In this document: in pieces, positions 1-6,766 of the stretch
Layout of the letters: the number at the start of each line of letters is the position of its first letter
How positions within the stretch are numbered: position 1 is the stretch's first letter
Position numbers and translations under genes: made by a program
Source of the DNA: Actinomycetes bacterium
Lineage (GTDB): Bacteria > Actinomycetota > Coriobacteriia > WRKU01 > WQUG01
DNA: 26,391 nt
NCBI GenBank assembly: GCA_009785855.1
Contig: WQUG01000037.1
Location: forward strand, 1-26,391
Direction of reading: 5' to 3'
The notes under the pieces: generated by a model
Databases searched by the model: none
The model's input: only the letters and a program-made list of their open reading frames with translations
What the model was told of the DNA's origin: nothing

Positions 1-669
1 TTCTACTGGTGGGAGGCCCTGCTCGCAAGCGCCGGCGCCATCGCGGGCTCCGGGCAGTTCGTCGCGCTCTCGACCTTGCTCGCCTCGGGCGGGCATGCCG
101 CCGCCGCGCTCATCGCCTCGTCAGTCGTCAACCTGCGCTATCTGCTCTTCTCCGCGACGATGTCGCCGCACGTGCGCAAGGTCAAGCCGCCCCTGCTCCT
201 GGGTTGGCTCGCCTTCCTGCTCACCGACGAGACCTTCGCGATCAACATGGCCGAGATCAAGGAAGGCACGTCGAGTCACATCCGTCAGGCCGGCGTTGGC
301 CTGGCCTCCTGGGTCGGCTGGGTCTCCGGGACGGCTCTGGGCGCTTTCGGGGCGACCTTCGTGAAGAACGCCGATCGCTTCGGGGTCAACTTCGCGATGC
401 CGGCCATGTACGCGGCGCTCTTCGTCGCGCTTGCGCGCAACAGCAAAGAGGTCCTCTGCGGTATCGGCTCGGCTGCCCTGGTCGTCGCGCTCTACATCCT
501 GGCCGCTACGAAGATCCTCGTGATTCCGTCCTACTGGTACATCGTCATCGCGGCGCTGGTCGCGGCCACGGTCGCCACGATCATCTGGCCGCATGCGGGT
601 CACAGCGACGAGCTTGAGGACGCCGCCGCCTCCGACGAGATGCTCGTCGGCACGAGGGCGGCCTCATGA
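1..669 (+). CDS. azlC: AzlC family branched-chain amino-acid exporter, large subunit (5' truncated)
   Basis: The reading frame is open from base 1, so the N-terminus lies outside the window; the first internal ATG is at 76. The visible 222 codons begin FYWWEALLASAGAIAGSGQF, which resembles the AGAxQF stretch near the start of AzlC proteins. Several hydrophobic segments follow. AzlC is the large membrane subunit of the AzlCD exporter for branched-chain amino acids and analogues. The stop overlaps the azlD start (ATGA at 666-669), which suggests translational coupling. The family call rests on the N-terminal motif, the membrane topology and the azlD neighbour. Substrate specificity cannot be read from the sequence. 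Confidence 0.88.
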   Translation, partial: FYWWEALLASAGAIAGSGQFVALSTLLASGGHAAAALIASSVVNLRYLLFSATMSPHVRKVKPPLLLGWLAFLLTDETFAINMAEIKEGTSSHIRQAGVGLASWVGWVSGTALGAFGATFVKNADRFGVNFAMPAMYAALFVALARNSKEVLCGIGSAALVVALYILAATKILVIPSYWYIVIAALVAATVATIIWPHAGHSDELEDAAASDEMLVGTRAAS

Positions 670-1028
670 CGATCATCGCCCAGAACGCGATCCTGCTCAC
701 GATCCTCGGCATGACCGTGCTCAACTTCACGCTGCGCCTGACGCCGATGGTCGCGCTCAACCGGATACAGCTGCCCGACATCGTCACGAGCTGGCTGTCC
801 TTCGTGCCGGTCGCGGTCATGGGCGCGCTGTTCGCCGACAACATCCTCTGGCCGGCCTGGAAGCAGACCGCCGGGAGCGCGCCCATCCCGCTGTATCTCA
901 ACCCCGGCATCTTCGGCGCCCTGGCTGCCATGCTCGCCTTCAAGCTCACGAGGAGCTTCATCGGCGGTACGGCGGCCGGCATCGTGGTCTTCGTGCTGAC
1001 GCGCTGGCTCGTGACCGGCGTGCTGTGA
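666..1028 (+). CDS. azlD: AzlD family branched-chain amino-acid exporter, small subunit
   Basis: This is a 120-residue protein with about four hydrophobic segments. It contains TVLNFTLRLTPMVALNRIQL near the N-terminus and a glycine-rich C-terminal membrane segment (GGTAAGIVVFVLTRWL). Size, topology and the 4-nt overlap with azlC fit AzlD, the small subunit of the exporter. The ATG at 666 is inside the azlC stop region, so coupling rather than a separate ribosome-binding site probably starts translation. The operon ends here: no gene follows closely, and the next 130 bases are non-coding. Confidence 0.88.
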   Translation: MTIIAQNAILLTILGMTVLNFTLRLTPMVALNRIQLPDIVTSWLSFVPVAVMGALFADNILWPAWKQTAGSAPIPLYLNPGIFGALAAMLAFKLTRSFIGGTAAGIVVFVLTRWLVTGVL

Positions 1029-1101
1029 GATGCTCGTTTCTTAACTGCTTCTTACGCCGTTCTTACACAAAACCGCAGGTCATATGGGGTGTTTGTGTAG
1101 T

Positions 1102-1131
1102 TTCAGAGAATAGTGCGCCGCCTGTTATCGT
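1102..1131 (+). promoter_or_regulatory. Possible promoter for the 38-residue peptide
   Basis: A -35-like TTCAGA (1102-1107) is followed after 18 nt by TATCGT (1126-1131), with the extended -10 dinucleotide TG at 1123-1124. A start near 1139 would give a leader of about 56 nt that contains the hairpin hiding the Shine-Dalgarno sequence. The match to consensus is only moderate. Confidence 0.35.
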
Positions 1132-1160
1132 GATGCTCTGAGCCTGTCTGCCAGGCGGCG
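1116..1160. repeat. Inverted repeat, 9-bp perfect arms
   Basis: CGCCGCCTG (1116-1124) pairs exactly with CAGGCGGCG (1152-1160) across a 27-nt loop. It lies directly upstream of the hairpin that holds the peptide's ribosome-binding site. There is no T-tract on either strand, so it is not a classical terminator. It could help end or fold an antisense transcript coming from the right. Confidence 0.5.
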
Positions 1161-1162
1161 AT

Positions 1163-1189
1163 CACCTCCCATCTCTTCGAGGGGAGGTG
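1163..1189 (+). promoter_or_regulatory. Hairpin sequestering the Shine-Dalgarno sequence of the 38-residue peptide
   Basis: CACCTCCC (1163-1170) is perfectly complementary to GGGAGGTG (1182-1189), leaving an 11-nt loop. The right arm is the Shine-Dalgarno sequence of the ORF that starts at 1195, so folding would hide the ribosome-binding site. This arrangement is known from type I toxin mRNAs. Control of this gene by the hairpin is inferred. Confidence 0.6.
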
Positions 1190-1194
1190 GTATC

Positions 1195-1311
1195 ATGGTC
1201 GATCTTCAGTTCCTGGGTCTTGTGATCTGGGTTATTGTCGTCTATCGTGTTCCAGCAGTTTTGTGTTTCGTAATACAAAACGGAGCCGCCCGGCTGTTGC
1301 TTCATTTCTGA
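1195..1311 (+). CDS. 38-residue hydrophobic peptide, candidate type I toxin
   Basis: This ORF begins MVDLQFLGLVIWVIVVYR and carries two hydrophobic stretches (about residues 4-17 and 19-27) separated by a YR pair; it ends RLLLHF. A strong Shine-Dalgarno sequence (GGAGGTG, 1183-1189) lies 5 nt before the ATG but is the right arm of a perfect 8-bp hairpin. Further stem-loops lie within the ORF (1258-1281) and across its 3' end (1285-1327). A perfect opposing extended -10 lies at 1389-1397. The combination of a tiny membrane peptide, a hidden ribosome-binding site and a possible antisense RNA matches type I toxin-antitoxin loci. I do not recognise the peptide as a member of a named family, and it could instead be a small regulatory membrane protein. 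Confidence 0.5.
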   Translation: MVDLQFLGLVIWVIVVYRVPAVLCFVIQNGAARLLLHF

Positions 1312-1327
1312 GGCATCAGGGGGCGGC
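1285..1327 (+). terminator. Stem-loop across the 3' end of the 38-residue peptide ORF
   Basis: GCCGCCC (1285-1291) pairs with GGGCGGC (1321-1327). An inner stem CTGTTGC/GCATCAG (one mismatch) extends it to a long hairpin that covers the stop codon at 1309-1311. No U-tract follows, so its role as terminator or as an RNA interaction site is open. Confidence 0.4.
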
Positions 1328-1388
1328 ACCTCAACCAATTGGGAGAGACCGTCGCCAGACCAATGGCAGCAGGCTCTCCACACCACCG

Positions 1389-1397
1389 ATTATAGCA
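1389..1397 (-). promoter_or_regulatory. Opposing extended -10 promoter, candidate antisense RNA start
   Basis: On the minus strand this reads TGCTATAAT, a perfect extended -10 element. No good -35 is visible at 16-18 nt, as also holds for the TGCTATACT elements before rapZ and gap in this window. Transcription would begin near 1382 and run leftward through the 38-residue ORF. No minus-strand protein gene lies ahead, so an antisense RNA is the simplest product. Confidence 0.5.
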
Positions 1398-1497
1398 GAA
1401 TCCCGATCGCTTTTCGCCGAGCGCGTCATAAGAGCGCATCAACTCTGGTATCAAGTATGATATACCTGCTGACAGCAACGATCAGGAAAGGATGCCG

Positions 1498-1647
1498 ATG
1501 AGGTCTACTATCACAATTGATGACGAAGTTTTTGAGAAGGCGTCCCGTCTGATCGGCCTCAGCAAGCTCTCTGAACTTACCGATCGGGCTTTTAAAGAGC
1601 TTATCTGCACAGAGCTGTTAAGAGATGGCGGTATCAACCACCTATGA
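1498..1647 (+). CDS. VapB-type antitoxin, orphan
   Basis: This 49-residue protein starts MRSTITIDDEVFEKASRLIG and continues LSKLSELTDRAFKELI. That is the ribbon-helix-helix pattern of VapB antitoxins: an N-terminal beta strand (STITIDDEV) and two helices separated by the LSKLSEL turn. The ATG at 1498 is preferred over 1492 because the AGGA at 1484-1487 is then at a normal distance. VapB proteins normally neutralise a PIN-domain RNase (VapC) encoded just downstream and repress their own operon. No PIN-domain ORF follows here, so this is an orphan or a remnant. It may regulate something else or act against a VapC elsewhere. Confidence 0.7.
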   Translation: MRSTITIDDEVFEKASRLIGLSKLSELTDRAFKELICTELLRDGGINHL

Positions 1648-1728
1648 ACAGCGTAGACCTACGAGGCAGAAAGCGACGCACGACAACATGCAGATACGAA
1701 TCAAAGCGTCATGGTCTGTGGTGAATCC

Positions 1729-1818
1729 ATGAAGCGAAAACAAGACGCCATATTCTATATCATTTTGTCCGTCATTTTTCTTGCCTGCGCCACACTGTAT
1801 GCGTTAACGGATCATTGA
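1729..1818 (+). CDS. 29-residue single-pass membrane micro-protein (doubtful)
   Basis: The ORF begins MKRKQDAIFYIILSVIFLAC. The positively charged start followed by about 18 hydrophobic residues predicts one membrane span with an inward N-terminus. The stop codon at 1816-1818 abuts the Shine-Dalgarno sequence of the LPPTG protein gene starting at 1833, so the two could be coupled. No convincing ribosome-binding site precedes it. An in-frame ATG at 1711 is an alternative start. No family is recognised. Confidence 0.3.
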   Translation: MKRKQDAIFYIILSVIFLACATLYALTDH

Positions 1819-1832
1819 AAGGAAGTGCGACC

Positions 1833-2690
1833 ATGCACGCAAGACTGAAACGAGTAGTTGCAAGCCTGCTGACGTTTGCTCTGGCACTCAGCATGAGCGT
1901 CGGGCACGCGGCGCCGGCGTATGCGGCAGGCGAGCCGGTGATCAGCAACCTGACGATAACAAACATCACATCGGCGATGGCCTATCACACGCTGGACCTG
2001 GATTCAGCTGCAACCGTGTATAAGGCGGTCTATCTCGCGAGCGACCCGACGCCGACAGTCGCAGCGATCAAAGCCGGAACCGGAGCAGTTTACTCCTCCC
2101 ATACAGACTGGCCAGCTGCCACTGATATCATCGGTGGGGTGTATCTCTTGAGCCCAAGCACCGCTTACAAGATATATTTCGTCGCGACAAACGCCAACGG
2201 AGATTCAGAGATCGTCTCGTTCAGCTTCACCACGCTGGTGGCGCCGGTGGCTCCGTTGATCACGACCGACAAGCTGCCGGGGTGCACGGTCGGTTCCGCC
2301 TACTCGACGTCGGTCGAGGCAACCGGAACGACACCGATGACCTGGAAGGTCGTCTCCGGCAGTCTGCCTCCGGGGCTGGTGCTCGACTCTGAATCCGGCC
2401 TCATCTCCGGCACGCCGACAGCGGTCGGCACCTTCACCTTCACGGTCGAGGCCTCCAACGAAGCGGGAAGCGACAGTAAGCCCTACACGATCGCCGTCGC
2501 AGCGATCAGCGTGCCAGAGCCATCCAATCCGACTAATCCTTCCAAGCCGCAGCCAGCGCCCAAGCTTGCTGCCTTGCCGCCGACCGGTGACAAGGATTCG
2601 CTGGTGCTGCTGAGTGCACTAGAGATGATCGCTGCCGGCGCAGCGCTGCTTATGGTGGCACGTAAGTTCCGGACGCGTGATATCTGGTAG
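1833..2690 (+). CDS. Small LPXTG-anchored surface protein with fibronectin-like and Ig-like domains
   Basis: This 285-residue exported protein starts at the ATG at 1833, with AAAGGAAG 7 nt upstream; an upstream in-frame TTG at 1815 is less likely. Residues 1-31 form a signal peptide ending near PAYA|AG. Residues about 34-137 look fibronectin-III-like (VISNLTITN, then STAYKIYFVATNANGDS). Residues about 145-225 match the putative Ig (He_PIG) pattern with SGSLPPGLVLDSESGLISGT. A proline-rich linker leads to LPPTG near residue 247, then a hydrophobic stretch and a charged tail (RKFRTRDIW), the sortase sorting signal. Sortase should link it to the cell wall. No sortase gene is in the window. Its ligand is unknown. 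Confidence 0.8.
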   Translation: MHARLKRVVASLLTFALALSMSVGHAAPAYAAGEPVISNLTITNITSAMAYHTLDLDSAATVYKAVYLASDPTPTVAAIKAGTGAVYSSHTDWPAATDIIGGVYLLSPSTAYKIYFVATNANGDSEIVSFSFTTLVAPVAPLITTDKLPGCTVGSAYSTSVEATGTTPMTWKVVSGSLPPGLVLDSESGLISGTPTAVGTFTFTVEASNEAGSDSKPYTIAVAAISVPEPSNPTNPSKPQPAPKLAALPPTGDKDSLVLLSALEMIAAGAALLMVARKFRTRDIW

Positions 2691-2755
2691 TAACGCAAGC
2701 ACTCCCTTATTCAATGCGTTACGGCAGAACAGCTCCGCTTCGGCGGAGCTGTTCA
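2691..2755. repeat. Two-hairpin repeat element, copy 1
   Basis: TAACGCA (2691-2697) pairs with TGCGTTA (2715-2721). It is followed by a perfect 12-bp stem GAACAGCTCCGC/GCGGAGCTGTTC (2727-2738 and 2743-2754) closed by a TTCG tetraloop. The same composite recurs at 20380-20441 with near-identical sequence apart from the first loop. It sits directly after the stop codon and probably terminates transcription, although no T-tract follows the stem. Confidence 0.75.
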
Positions 2756-2810
2756 CCTGCCAGCCTCGTCGTATGTTCCCACTTCCGATCAACTTGAACG
2801 GACTCGAACC

Positions 2811-2840
2811 GCACGGTCGCATCAATAAACACGACCGTGC
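2811..2840. terminator. Hairpin upstream of uvrC, possible terminator
   Basis: GCACGGTCG (2811-2819) pairs perfectly with CGACCGTGC (2832-2840) over a 12-nt A-rich loop and is followed by TCCTTCC, only a weak pyrimidine tract. It lies between the surface-protein gene and uvrC. Apart from these hairpins and the tagaat element below, the 2756-2940 gap shows nothing else. Confidence 0.4.
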
Positions 2841-2893
2841 TCCTTCCAGGGGTAAGACCACGCCTCAGAAAAACAGCGCCCACCACCGTAGCG

Positions 2894-2899
2894 TAGAAT
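2894..2899 (+). promoter_or_regulatory. Possible -10 element for uvrC
   Basis: TAGAAT at 2894-2899 would place a transcript start near 2906. No clear -35 is visible. A nine-codon ORF (ATG 2907, stop 2934-2936) would begin right at that start and end just before uvrC. Confidence 0.3.
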
Positions 2900-2943
2900 C
2901 ATTCCCATGATGTACCTCGATCCAGAAACCCGATAGCGTCTTG

Positions 2944-4809
2944 ATGGACGCGCTCGCAGACATACAGGAGGCCCTGCACACGGTCCCCCTGGTCCCGGGG
3001 GTCTATCTCTGGAAGGACGCCACCGGCGAGGTGCTCTATGTGGGCAAGGCCAAGGAGCTTCGCAAGCGGATGCAGCAGTATCTCGCGGGGGCTGACGAGC
3101 GCGCGATGATCCCGCTCATGATGGCGCGGGTCGCGAGCTTCGACTATGTGGTCTGCGCCAGCGAGGTCGAGGCGCTGATCCTGGAGCTGAACCTCATCAA
3201 GCAGTTCTCGCCGCCCTACAACGTGGACTTGCGTGACGACAAGACCTATCCCTTCATCGCGCTGACCTGCGCCGACGCCTTTCCCGCGATCAAGTACACG
3301 CGCGAGAAGCACAAGGCCGGCACGCGCTACTTCGGGCCCTATACCGACGCGCGGGCCGCGCGCGAGACCATGGACGCCCTGCGCCGCGTCGTGCCGCTCT
3401 GTCGGTCCACCTGCCCGGACTACAAGCGGGTGTTGCGCGGGGGCAAGGCGCTGTCGCGGGCCTGTTTCGACGCGCACATCGGTCTGGGGCCGGGAGTCTG
3501 CACCTCAGACATCAGCGAGCAGGACTACGCCGTCGGTGTTCGGCGCGCCCTGCGCTTCCTTGCCGGACACTACCGTGAGCTCGAAGACGAGCTGCACGCG
3601 GCGATGGAGGCCGCCGCCTCCGAGCTTGAGTTCGAGACGGCGGCGCGCTATCGCAACCGCCTTGACGCCATCGCCCGGGTCAAAGAGAAGCAGAGCATCG
3701 TCAGCGAAGAGCACGTCGATCTTGACGTCATCGGCGTCGCGCGCGCCGAGACCCTGGCCTGCGCCTACGTGCTGGCCGTGCGCGCCGGGCGCGTCCAGTA
3801 CGGCAACGAGTACATCCTTGAGACCGGAGCCGACGATCTTCTGTCGACCTTCGTGGCGCGTTACTACAGCGAGGCGGCCGAGGTCGTCAGGGAGGTCCTG
3901 CTGGAGGAGATCCCGGAGGACAGCGCGGTCCTGTCCGAGTACCTCACCGGCCTGCGCCGCGAGCGCAGCGACGGGCGCCTGTGCGGGCGAGTTCAGCTGA
4001 GCGCGCCCAGGATCGGCCGCAAGAAGCGGCTCGTGCAGATGGCCGGCGAGAACGCCCGCCATGCGCTGCTGCGCTACAAGGCGCGCACCCACTACGACGA
4101 CGAGCGCACGAACACGGCGCTGCTCGAGCTCGAGTCGGCGCTGGCGCTGCCCGGGCCGCCCCTGCGCATCGAGTGCTGTGACATCTCGACGCTGCACGGA
4201 GCGCACTCGGTCGGCTCGCTGGTGGTGTTCACGAACGGCCGCGCGGACAAGGCGGGCTACCGGCGCTTCAAGATCCAGCTGCCCCACGCCGAATCCAACG
4301 ACCTCGCGATGATGCGCGAGGTCCTGGCACGGCGCTTCTCCTGTGAGCGGCGCGAAGACGCGCGCTTCGGACGGATGCCCGATCTGCTCATCATCGACGG
4401 CGGCAAGCCGCAGCTCAGCGCCACGCTTGCCCAGCTTGCCGAACTGGGCATCACCGATATCCCCGTCGCCGGTCTTGCCAAGTCAGAAGAGGAGCTCTGG
4501 GTCAGCTGGCAGGAGACGCCGGTCATCCTGCCGGACGGATCGCCGTCGCTGTATCTGGTCAAGCGGGTGCGCGACGAGGCGCACCGCTTCGCGATCGACT
4601 ATCACCGCCAGCTCCGGGCTAAGGCCGCCACGACCTCGGTGCTCGACGAGGTCGTCGGCATCGGACCGAAGCGGCGCCGCGAACTCATCGCCGCCTTCGG
4701 CAACTTCCGTAAGCTGCGCGAGGCCTCCGTCGACGAGATAGAGGCTGCGGTCCCCTTCGTCACGCCCGCGATGGCCGCCGACATCTTCAGCGTGCTGCAT
4801 CCCGACTGA
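2944..4809 (+). CDS. uvrC: Excinuclease ABC subunit UvrC
   Basis: This 621-residue protein makes the two incisions beside a DNA lesion in nucleotide excision repair, working with UvrB. The GIY-YIG nuclease domain is N-terminal (PGVYLWKD, then LYVGKAKELRKR, about residues 15-95). A four-cysteine segment (CRSTC through GLGPGVC, about 155-190) sits where UvrC proteins bind an iron-sulfur cluster. The UVR UvrB-binding helix pair is near 215-255. The RNase H-like nuclease domain begins near 410 (ECCDISTLHGAHSVGS) with LLIIDGGKPQ near 480. Helix-hairpin-helix repeats (VVGIGPKRRRELIAAF) fill the C-terminus. Length is normal. ATG 2944 is chosen over the preceding TTG at 2941; neither has a clear Shine-Dalgarno sequence. 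Confidence 0.97.
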   Translation: MDALADIQEALHTVPLVPGVYLWKDATGEVLYVGKAKELRKRMQQYLAGADERAMIPLMMARVASFDYVVCASEVEALILELNLIKQFSPPYNVDLRDDKTYPFIALTCADAFPAIKYTREKHKAGTRYFGPYTDARAARETMDALRRVVPLCRSTCPDYKRVLRGGKALSRACFDAHIGLGPGVCTSDISEQDYAVGVRRALRFLAGHYRELEDELHAAMEAAASELEFETAARYRNRLDAIARVKEKQSIVSEEHVDLDVIGVARAETLACAYVLAVRAGRVQYGNEYILETGADDLLSTFVARYYSEAAEVVREVLLEEIPEDSAVLSEYLTGLRRERSDGRLCGRVQLSAPRIGRKKRLVQMAGENARHALLRYKARTHYDDERTNTALLELESALALPGPPLRIECCDISTLHGAHSVGSLVVFTNGRADKAGYRRFKIQLPHAESNDLAMMREVLARRFSCERREDARFGRMPDLLIIDGGKPQLSATLAQLAELGITDIPVAGLAKSEEELWVSWQETPVILPDGSPSLYLVKRVRDEAHRFAIDYHRQLRAKAATTSVLDEVVGIGPKRRRELIAAFGNFRKLREASVDEIEAAVPFVTPAMAADIFSVLHPD

Positions 4810-4837
4810 CCTGCGCTCACCCGGGCGTGTCTATCCT

Positions 4838-4845
4838 GCTATACT
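4838..4845 (+). promoter_or_regulatory. Extended -10 promoter for rapZ-yvcK-whiA
   Basis: TGCTATACT (4837-4845) is an extended -10 element 31 nt upstream of the rapZ ATG. The same nonamer precedes gap. No good -35 is visible. It lies in the short uvrC-rapZ gap, so the three downstream genes can be transcribed without uvrC. Confidence 0.6.
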
Positions 4846-4875
4846 GGGACTCCCATCACGACAGGGAGTACGCCC

Positions 4876-5784
4876 ATGGCACGCAAACAGAAACCCGAAG
4901 AAGGGGTGACACCGCTCATCATCGTGACCGGCATGTCCGGAGCGGGGCGCTCGCTGGCGCTCTCCGCGCTGGAGGACTTCGGCTACTTCGCCATCGACAA
5001 CCTGCCGCCGCAGTTCCTCATCCAGATCGCTGAGCTCGCTCAGTTGCCGGACTCCGATTTCTCACGGGTGGCTGTCGCCTGTGACGTACGCGGAGGTGAG
5101 CTCTTCGGGCAGCTGTTCGACATCCTGGATGCCGATGCCTTACCGATCTCACACAAGGTCCTCTTCCTCGATGCTGATGACGAGACGCTCGTCAACCGCT
5201 TCAAGGAATCTCGTCGCCCTCATACCTTGCAGGGCGGGGGGACCAACCTCGCGCGCGCGATCGAGATCGAGCGTGAACTGCTCGAGCCGATCCGCTTCTC
5301 TGCTGATACGATCATCGACACGAGCAAGCTGCGGGCTTCGGAGTTGCGCGCACAGATCCAGCGCGAGTTCCTGCCGGAGACCGTCGACACCTCGCTGCAC
5401 GTCCATGTGAGCAGCTTCGGCTTCAAGTACGGGATCCCGACCGACGCAGACGTCGTCTTCGACGTACGCTTTCTGCCTAACCCCTTCTATGACAAGGACC
5501 TGCGCCCGCTCTCCGGTCTGGACGCGCCGGTCGCGGACTTCGTCATGGGGCGCAAAGAGACCAGGGACTTCCTCAAGAGGTGGAAGCCCCTGCTTGCCGA
5601 TGTCATCCCGCGCTATGTTGCGGAGGGTAAGTTGAACCTCGGTATCGCCCTGGGCTGCACGGGCGGGCGTCATCGCAGCGTCGCCCTGGCAGAAGAGACG
5701 GCCCGCTTCCTGGCAAAGGAGGGCTACCAGGTCAGCATCGTCCACCGCGATCGGGAGCGAGAAGGTCATGCCAAAGAAGCGTAG
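4876..5784 (+). CDS. rapZ: RapZ/YvcJ family nucleotide-binding protein
   Basis: This 302-residue P-loop protein has a Walker A motif GMSGAGRS at residues 19-26, DNLPPQ in the N-terminal domain, and the conserved C-terminal GCTGGRHRSV block used for ligand or RNA binding. In Enterobacteria RapZ controls glucosamine-6-phosphate synthase through small RNAs; in Gram-positives YvcJ binds and hydrolyses GTP and its role is less clear. AGGGAG lies 7 nt before the ATG. The gene overlaps yvcK by 17 nt, and rapZ-yvcK-whiA is the conserved Gram-positive cluster, which supports the call. Length is slightly above the family norm because of an N-terminal extension of about ten residues. Confidence 0.95.
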   Translation: MARKQKPEEGVTPLIIVTGMSGAGRSLALSALEDFGYFAIDNLPPQFLIQIAELAQLPDSDFSRVAVACDVRGGELFGQLFDILDADALPISHKVLFLDADDETLVNRFKESRRPHTLQGGGTNLARAIEIERELLEPIRFSADTIIDTSKLRASELRAQIQREFLPETVDTSLHVHVSSFGFKYGIPTDADVVFDVRFLPNPFYDKDLRPLSGLDAPVADFVMGRKETRDFLKRWKPLLADVIPRYVAEGKLNLGIALGCTGGRHRSVALAEETARFLAKEGYQVSIVHRDREREGHAKEA

Positions 5785-6766
5785 CGCCGCGCCCCGCAAG
5801 GTGGTCGCGATCGGCGGCGGGACCGGCCTGCCGCTCATCCTGCGCAGCCTGCTCGCCCTGGACTATGAGCCAACGGCTATCGTGACGATGGCAGACGATG
5901 GGGGATCGTCGGGGCGCCTGCGCCGTGAGCTCGGCATCCTGCCACCCGGCGACGTACGCAACTGCCTGGCCGCGCTCGCTGCGCCCGCACATGCGCTGAT
6001 GGCCGATCTCCTCGGCTACCGTTTCGAAGAGGGAGAGGGGATCACGGGCCATGCGGTCGGTAACCTCATGCTCGCGGCGCTGACCGATCGGGTCGGCGAC
6101 TTCGATGCGGCAGTCAAGTATCTGGAGCGCCTGCTGGAGGTCCGTGGCAGGGTCCTGCCCTCGACCTTCGACGACGTGGTGCTTTCCGGCTACGACCGGG
6201 CGGGTACGCTCATCACCGGCCAGGAGTCTCTGGCGAAGAACCCCGTGGCGATCGCTGACGTCGACCTGGAGCTTGCGCATCCTGAACACGCGCCGGGCAG
6301 GCGACGGACCCCGCGGGCCAATGCGGAGGCGGTCGCGGCCCTGGAGGAAGCCGACCTCATCCTGATCTGCCCCGGTTCGCTCTACACGAGCATCATCCCG
6401 AACTTCCTGGTGTCCGAGATCCGTCGCTCTGTGTGCGCAAGCGCTGCTCCGGTCATATACTTCTGCAACGTCGCGAACATGCGCGGAGAGACCAGCGGAT
6501 ATACCCCACTCGACTACGTTGACGCGCTGACGGCCCATGGCCTGCGCGGCTGCATCGACGCGATCGTCCTGCCGGTCTGCGGAGACGCGACCGGAACCGA
6601 GATCCCGATCATCAACGCGACCCAGGAGGTCATCGACGCTCTTCAGAGGCGGGGACTGCAGGTGTTCTGCGAATCGCTGACCAGTACAGAGAACCCCTAT
6701 CGTCATGACCAGCAGGCGACGATCGCCGCGCTGGAGAGGGTGATCGCGCGTGTCGTTTACAGCTGA
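5768..6766 (+). CDS. yvcK: YvcK/CofD-like gluconeogenesis factor
   Basis: This 332-residue protein carries the family signature GGGTGLPLILRSL near residues 17-29, TMADDGGSSGRLRRELG (about 40-55), PPGDVRNCL, and a later ICPGSLYTSIIPN. YvcK binds UDP-sugars and is needed for growth on gluconeogenic carbon sources and for normal cell-wall synthesis in Bacillus and mycobacteria (as CuvA). It belongs to the CofD superfamily, but its context with rapZ and whiA separates it from true 2-phospho-L-lactate transferase. The ATG is inside rapZ (17-nt overlap) and the stop is inside whiA (17-nt overlap), so the three are translationally coupled. Confidence 0.95.
   Translation: MPKKRSAAPRKVVAIGGGTGLPLILRSLLALDYEPTAIVTMADDGGSSGRLRRELGILPPGDVRNCLAALAAPAHALMADLLGYRFEEGEGITGHAVGNLMLAALTDRVGDFDAAVKYLERLLEVRGRVLPSTFDDVVLSGYDRAGTLITGQESLAKNPVAIADVDLELAHPEHAPGRRRTPRANAEAVAALEEADLILICPGSLYTSIIPNFLVSEIRRSVCASAAPVIYFCNVANMRGETSGYTPLDYVDALTAHGLRGCIDAIVLPVCGDATGTEIPIINATQEVIDALQRRGLQVFCESLTSTENPYRHDQQATIAALERVIARVVYS

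Noticed and set aside
1162..1386. 74-codon minus-strand ORF across the candidate toxin region
   Set aside because: No family resemblance and no ribosome-binding site; the antisense promoter here is better explained by a non-coding RNA.
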